Below, one piece after another: positions 5,745 through 9,056 of a DNA stretch of 9,056 nt (its first letter is position 1; each line of letters begins with the position of its first letter). The stretch covers positions 86,661-95,716 of the forward strand of contig DBMG01000040.1 of assembly GCA_002304785.1 (NCBI GenBank), written 5' to 3'. Position numbers and translations under genes: made by a program. The stretch is from Candidatus Accumulibacter sp. UBA704 (GTDB lineage: Bacteria; Pseudomonadota; Gammaproteobacteria; Burkholderiales; Rhodocyclaceae). The notes under the pieces are model-generated. The model did not search any database, was not told the DNA's origin, and worked only from the letters and a program-made list of their open reading frames with translations.

Positions 5745-8387
5745 ATGCCATCGCTCTCACAACAGGCGCTGATCAACGCCAAGATCAGCATTCCGGCGCC
5801 CGGTCCCCGGACCGTCGCGCGGCCGCGCCTCGCTGCGCAGTTGCACGACGGCTTGCAACGGGCGTTGACCGTCATCACGGCGCCGGCGGGCTTCGGCAAG
5901 ACGACCCTGGTTGCGGAAGCCCTGCGCCAGAACGCGGGAAAGTATCGCGTCGCCTGGCTCTCGCTGGATGCCGAGGACAATCATCTGGTCCGCTTTTTTT
6001 ACCACCTTGTAGGCACCTTGCATTCGGCGGCCCCGGATGTCGGCCGCGCGCCGATCTTTCTCATCGGCAGGCTGCAATTGCCCGCTCCCAACGACCTGAT
6101 CACCGCGCTGCTCAGCGAAGTCGCCGAGACATCCAAACGTATCGTGCTGGTGCTCGACGGCTTCCATGCGGTCTCATCCCCGGAAATCCGCTCGGCCATC
6201 AGCTTTCTGGTCGAGCACATGCCCGATCAGTTGCGTCTGATTCTGATCAGCCGGGAGGTACCGGATCTGCCGTTGGCACGCTGGCGCATGCAGCACCGCC
6301 TGAGCGAGATCAGCCTCGACAACCTGCGCTTTTCGCTGGAGGAATCCGCGCTGTTTCTCAACCAGGCTATCGGCTTCGCGCTGAGTCCGGAACTGATGCA
6401 GGCCCTCGAGCACAAAACGGAGGGATGGATCGCCGGTTTGCAGATGGCGGCGCTGTCCCTGCAGCATTCGGCAGACTCGGAGTCGATGGCCAGCTTCGCG
6501 CAGCGCGTGGCTTCGTTCAGCGGCGAGCACCGGCATGTGCTCGATTATCTGGCCGAAGAAGTGTTCGAACGGCAGCCCCCGGAAATCAAGGACTTCCTGC
6601 TCGGAACCTCGGGCCTGGACCGGATGTGCGCGGCGTTGTGCGATGCCGTGACCGGTCGATCGGACAGCCGCAACCTGCTCAACCGCCTCGAGCAGGCCAA
6701 CATGTTCCTGCTGCGTCTCGATGAGAACCGGCACTGGTATCGTTACCACCCCCTGTTCGCCGAATTCCTGCGCGCCCAGTCCGACCCCGCTGAACAACAG
6801 CGCCAGCACCAGGCGGCCAGCGCCTGGTACGAAGCCAACGGATTCGAGGAAGAAGCCATCCGCCACGCCTTCGCCGCCCGGGATTTCCCATCCACGGTTC
6901 GCCTGTTCCGCGACTTTGCCGATAACGTCCTGTCGCGGGGCGAACTGTCCAAGCTCCGTTCCTGGCTCGACGAACTGCCCGACGACCTCGTCCGCAGCCA
7001 CAGCGATCTGGCTTGTTACAAGGCCTGGACACTCTACCTGGGCGGACGGACCGCGCAGGCGCAACCTTACGCCAGCCTCGCCCGGGAACTTGAATCCGAT
7101 GACGAACCGCGCAAGCGGCGGGGCATGCTGGCCGCCATTCACGCCTACATCGCCCTGAGCTGGGGCGACCCGCACGATGCCGTCAGATTCGCCAAGCAGG
7201 CCATCGAGCGGCTCGGCGACAGCGCGTCCTTTTTCCGCGTCTATGCCCACAGCCTGCTCGGCCAGGCGCAGGTGCTGGTGGGCGACCGCGTGGCGGCCAT
7301 CGACACCCTGAGCAAGGGCGTCCAGTTGGGGCAGCAGCTCGACAACCACTTCATGACTGTCGATGCCATGGGGCCGCTGATCCACATGATGACCATGCAA
7401 GGCAAGCTGCGCGAAGCCCGCGCCATGTGCCAGAAGGCCATCAGCCGCTACGTAGACGGCAAGGGATCGCCTGCGCCGGTGGCCGCGCTCCTCTATATCC
7501 GGCTCGGAGCCATCGATCACGAGCAGAACGACCTGGAATCCGCCCGCTATCGCCTGCTGACCGGAATCGAGCTGTCGCGCCAGCTGGGCATGGTCTTCTA
7601 CTCCCTGCTCGGCCTGCGCCTGCTGGCCAAGTTGCAGCATGTCTGCGGCGAACGCGAGGCCGCCTGGGACACCCTGGCCGAAGCCAGCGAAGGCGCCCAA
7701 CATCCGGAAAGCGAGCGCCGCCACCGACTGATTTCGCTGGTCACGGCCGAATTGCAGCTACGCGAGGGCAACGTAGACGGCGCCGCGCGCACCCTGGAAG
7801 AAACCCGCGCCCTGATATGCTCGGGAGGCGAAGAGGAAGAACTTCTCGCCGCCCGCATCCATCTGGCAAAGCACCAGCCAACGCGGGCATTGAACATTCT
7901 GGCCGCACTGGAAAAAAAAGCCGGCGCCGAGAATTTCCACGGCAGCCTGATCGTCATTCACATCCTCCAGGCCCTGTGCAAGAAAGCCGCCGGCGAAAAG
8001 GCCGCCGCCGCGCGCTGTCTGGCCGCGGCCGTTTCGCTGGCGGCATCGGGCGGCTATCGCCGGGTTTTCCTCGACGAAGGACGCGCGGTGGCCGAAATGC
8101 TCGGCGAGATCCGGCATGTCGATCCGGGCTTCGTCAACCGCCTGCTCGAATCCTTTGCGCAGGACGAGGAAACTCTGCCGTCCGCCGTCTTGCACCAGAA
8201 CCTGAGCCGCATGGAGCGCGAGATACTCAAGCTGGTCAATCTCGGCCTGACCAACCAGCAGGTTGGGGAAAAGCTCGGCATCACGGTCAGCACCACCAAG
8301 TGGTACCTGACGCAGATGTTCAGCAAGCTGAACGTGCGCAACCGCACCCAGGCGATTGCCCGGGCACGGCAACTGGGGTTGCTCTGA
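5745..8387 (+). CDS. MalT-like LuxR-family ATP-dependent transcriptional activator (LAL type)
   Basis: An 880-residue cytoplasmic STAND-class regulator, close to MalT in length. The N-terminus (NAKISIPAPGPRTVARPRL, residues 11-29) fits the usual MalT-family start. The ATPase follows, with Walker A APAGFGKT at 46-53 and a Walker B-like IVLVLDGFH at 133-141. The family motif WYRYHPLFAEFL lies at 331-342. Residues from about 350 to 800 are a long helical, TPR-like sensor region. The C-terminal LuxR helix-turn-helix is at 820-880, with LTNQQVGEKLGITVSTTKWY as its helix-turn-helix core. In this family, ATP and an inducer drive assembly of the active form; the inducer here is unknown. No strong Shine-Dalgarno precedes the ATG at 5745. 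The frame stays open through a T7 and an A8 run. It diverges from the oxidoreductase, its most likely regulatory target on position alone, and converges on the MFS gene. Confidence 0.93.
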   Translation: MPSLSQQALINAKISIPAPGPRTVARPRLAAQLHDGLQRALTVITAPAGFGKTTLVAEALRQNAGKYRVAWLSLDAEDNHLVRFFYHLVGTLHSAAPDVGRAPIFLIGRLQLPAPNDLITALLSEVAETSKRIVLVLDGFHAVSSPEIRSAISFLVEHMPDQLRLILISREVPDLPLARWRMQHRLSEISLDNLRFSLEESALFLNQAIGFALSPELMQALEHKTEGWIAGLQMAALSLQHSADSESMASFAQRVASFSGEHRHVLDYLAEEVFERQPPEIKDFLLGTSGLDRMCAALCDAVTGRSDSRNLLNRLEQANMFLLRLDENRHWYRYHPLFAEFLRAQSDPAEQQRQHQAASAWYEANGFEEEAIRHAFAARDFPSTVRLFRDFADNVLSRGELSKLRSWLDELPDDLVRSHSDLACYKAWTLYLGGRTAQAQPYASLARELESDDEPRKRRGMLAAIHAYIALSWGDPHDAVRFAKQAIERLGDSASFFRVYAHSLLGQAQVLVGDRVAAIDTLSKGVQLGQQLDNHFMTVDAMGPLIHMMTMQGKLREARAMCQKAISRYVDGKGSPAPVAALLYIRLGAIDHEQNDLESARYRLLTGIELSRQLGMVFYSLLGLRLLAKLQHVCGEREAAWDTLAEASEGAQHPESERRHRLISLVTAELQLREGNVDGAARTLEETRALICSGGEEEELLAARIHLAKHQPTRALNILAALEKKAGAENFHGSLIVIHILQALCKKAAGEKAAAARCLAAAVSLAASGGYRRVFLDEGRAVAEMLGEIRHVDPGFVNRLLESFAQDEETLPSAVLHQNLSRMEREILKLVNLGLTNQQVGEKLGITVSTTKWYLTQMFSKLNVRNRTQAIARARQLGLL

Positions 8388-8417
8388 GGGATATACCGGG
8401 GGCGGGCGATAACCGGA

Positions 8418-9056
8418 TCAGTTTTGTGCGGGCGCCGGTTTGTCGTGCGACGCGCTGCCCGTCACCGCCAGGATCATCCCGAAGAGCGCCAGCGCGCCAG
8501 TGAGCGCGGCAACTGCCCCCCACCCGCCGTGCTGCCAAAACCAGCCGCCGACCGAGCCGACGATGCTCGACCCCATGTAATAGAACAGCAGGTAAAGCGA
8601 AGCGGCATGGCCTTTCGACGCGCCGGCCAGCGGTCCGATCGATCCGCTGGCGACCGAATGCGCGATGAAGAATCCGGTGGTTACGAGTACGACCCCGCCG
8701 ACGATCAGGCCGAGCGAATCCGCCAGCGTCAGCCCGATACCGGCGAGCATGATCAGGAATCCGGCGATCAGCAGCGGGCGACGGCCAAAGCGGTCGGCAA
8801 GCCCCCCCGCCACCGACGAGGACGCCATCCCGAAGCTGTAGGTCAGGAAAATCAGGCTGATCACGGTCTGGCTAAGAAAATGCGGCGGACCCGAGAGGCG
8901 GAAGATCACGTAATTGAACAGCGTCACGAAAACGCTGGTCATGAGAAAACCGCACGCGTATATCCGCAGCAACGCGGGATTGCGCAGCTGTTTTCCCCAC
9001 GTGCGCAGATGAAACAGCGGATCGAATCCCGGCCGCGCGACGAAATTCCGCGACCG
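8418..9056 (-). CDS. C-terminal half of an MFS transporter, YnfM-like (runs off right edge)
   Basis: The frame is open from the right edge to the stop at 8418, covering 212 residues. It begins in the central cytoplasmic loop (ARPGFDPLFHLRTWGKQLRN) and continues through six hydrophobic segments that correspond to TM7-TM12. The second copy of the MFS loop motif is present as GGLADRFGRR between TM8 and TM9. HSVASGSIGPLAGASKGHAA and the TM11 segment YLLFYYMGSSIVGSVGG resemble YnfM/arabinose-efflux-type members. The tail (SASHDKPAPAQN) is short and polar. The substrate is unknown; relatives are usually annotated as exporters. A TTG at 8972 is not the start, because clear MFS sequence lies upstream of it in frame. 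Only 30 bp separate its stop from that of the LuxR-type gene, with no convincing terminator between. Confidence 0.9.
   Translation of the reverse strand, partial: RSRNFVARPGFDPLFHLRTWGKQLRNPALLRIYACGFLMTSVFVTLFNYVIFRLSGPPHFLSQTVISLIFLTYSFGMASSSVAGGLADRFGRRPLLIAGFLIMLAGIGLTLADSLGLIVGGVVLVTTGFFIAHSVASGSIGPLAGASKGHAASLYLLFYYMGSSIVGSVGGWFWQHGGWGAVAALTGALALFGMILAVTGSASHDKPAPAQN

Noticed and set aside
6174..7724. 516-codon open frame on the minus strand inside the LuxR-type gene
   Set aside because: It is antisense to an intact, well-supported 880-residue protein and has no recognisable motifs, so it is a codon-bias shadow.
8388..8417. Bidirectional terminator between the convergent LuxR-type and MFS genes
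   Set aside because: Only short imperfect CCGG pairings are present, with no stable stem and no T-run on either strand.

Overview
The window is GC-rich, densely packed bacterial DNA. The gene content (a membrane-bound PAS-GGDEF-hemerythrin protein, an IlvD/Edd-type dehydratase, a Gfo/Idh/MocA oxidoreductase, a MalT-like LuxR activator and a YnfM-like MFS transporter) and the protein style suggest a betaproteobacterium, perhaps Rhodocyclales-like. That placement is inference; no rRNA or other marker gene is present.

Left third (1-3063, minus strand). A promoter at about 3094-3122 drives a large membrane diguanylate cyclase. It has two transmembrane helices around a periplasmic sensor region, then HAMP-like, PAS and GGDEF domains, with a complete di-iron hemerythrin domain at its C-terminus. 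Its stop codon overlaps (ATGA) the start of a second gene that runs off the left edge. That gene looks like the N-terminal part of a conserved protein usually annotated as a class I SAM-dependent methyltransferase. The two form an operon.

Middle (3190-5531). A plus-strand IlvD/Edd dehydratase gene is broken three ways: an in-frame TGA, a frameshift at a C8 run, and loss of the whole C-terminal region. It converges on an intact minus-strand Gfo/Idh/MocA oxidoreductase.

Right third (5532-9056). A 213-bp divergent spacer carries a nested inverted repeat and a small hairpin. It separates the oxidoreductase from an intact 880-residue MalT-type LuxR regulator on the plus strand. That gene converges, 30 bp apart, on the C-terminal half of an MFS transporter that enters from the right edge.

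How it fits together. The left block is c-di-GMP signalling that may sense oxygen, redox state or iron. The middle and right genes (sugar-acid-type dehydratase remnant, sugar-type oxidoreductase, MalT-like activator, exporter-type MFS) look like the leftovers of a carbohydrate or sugar-acid locus whose dehydratase has been lost. That link rests only on gene order. I found no CRISPR array, tRNA, rRNA, insertion sequence or clear novel system. The most notable items are the hemerythrin-tailed cyclase, the decaying dehydratase and the nested inverted repeat upstream of the LuxR gene.
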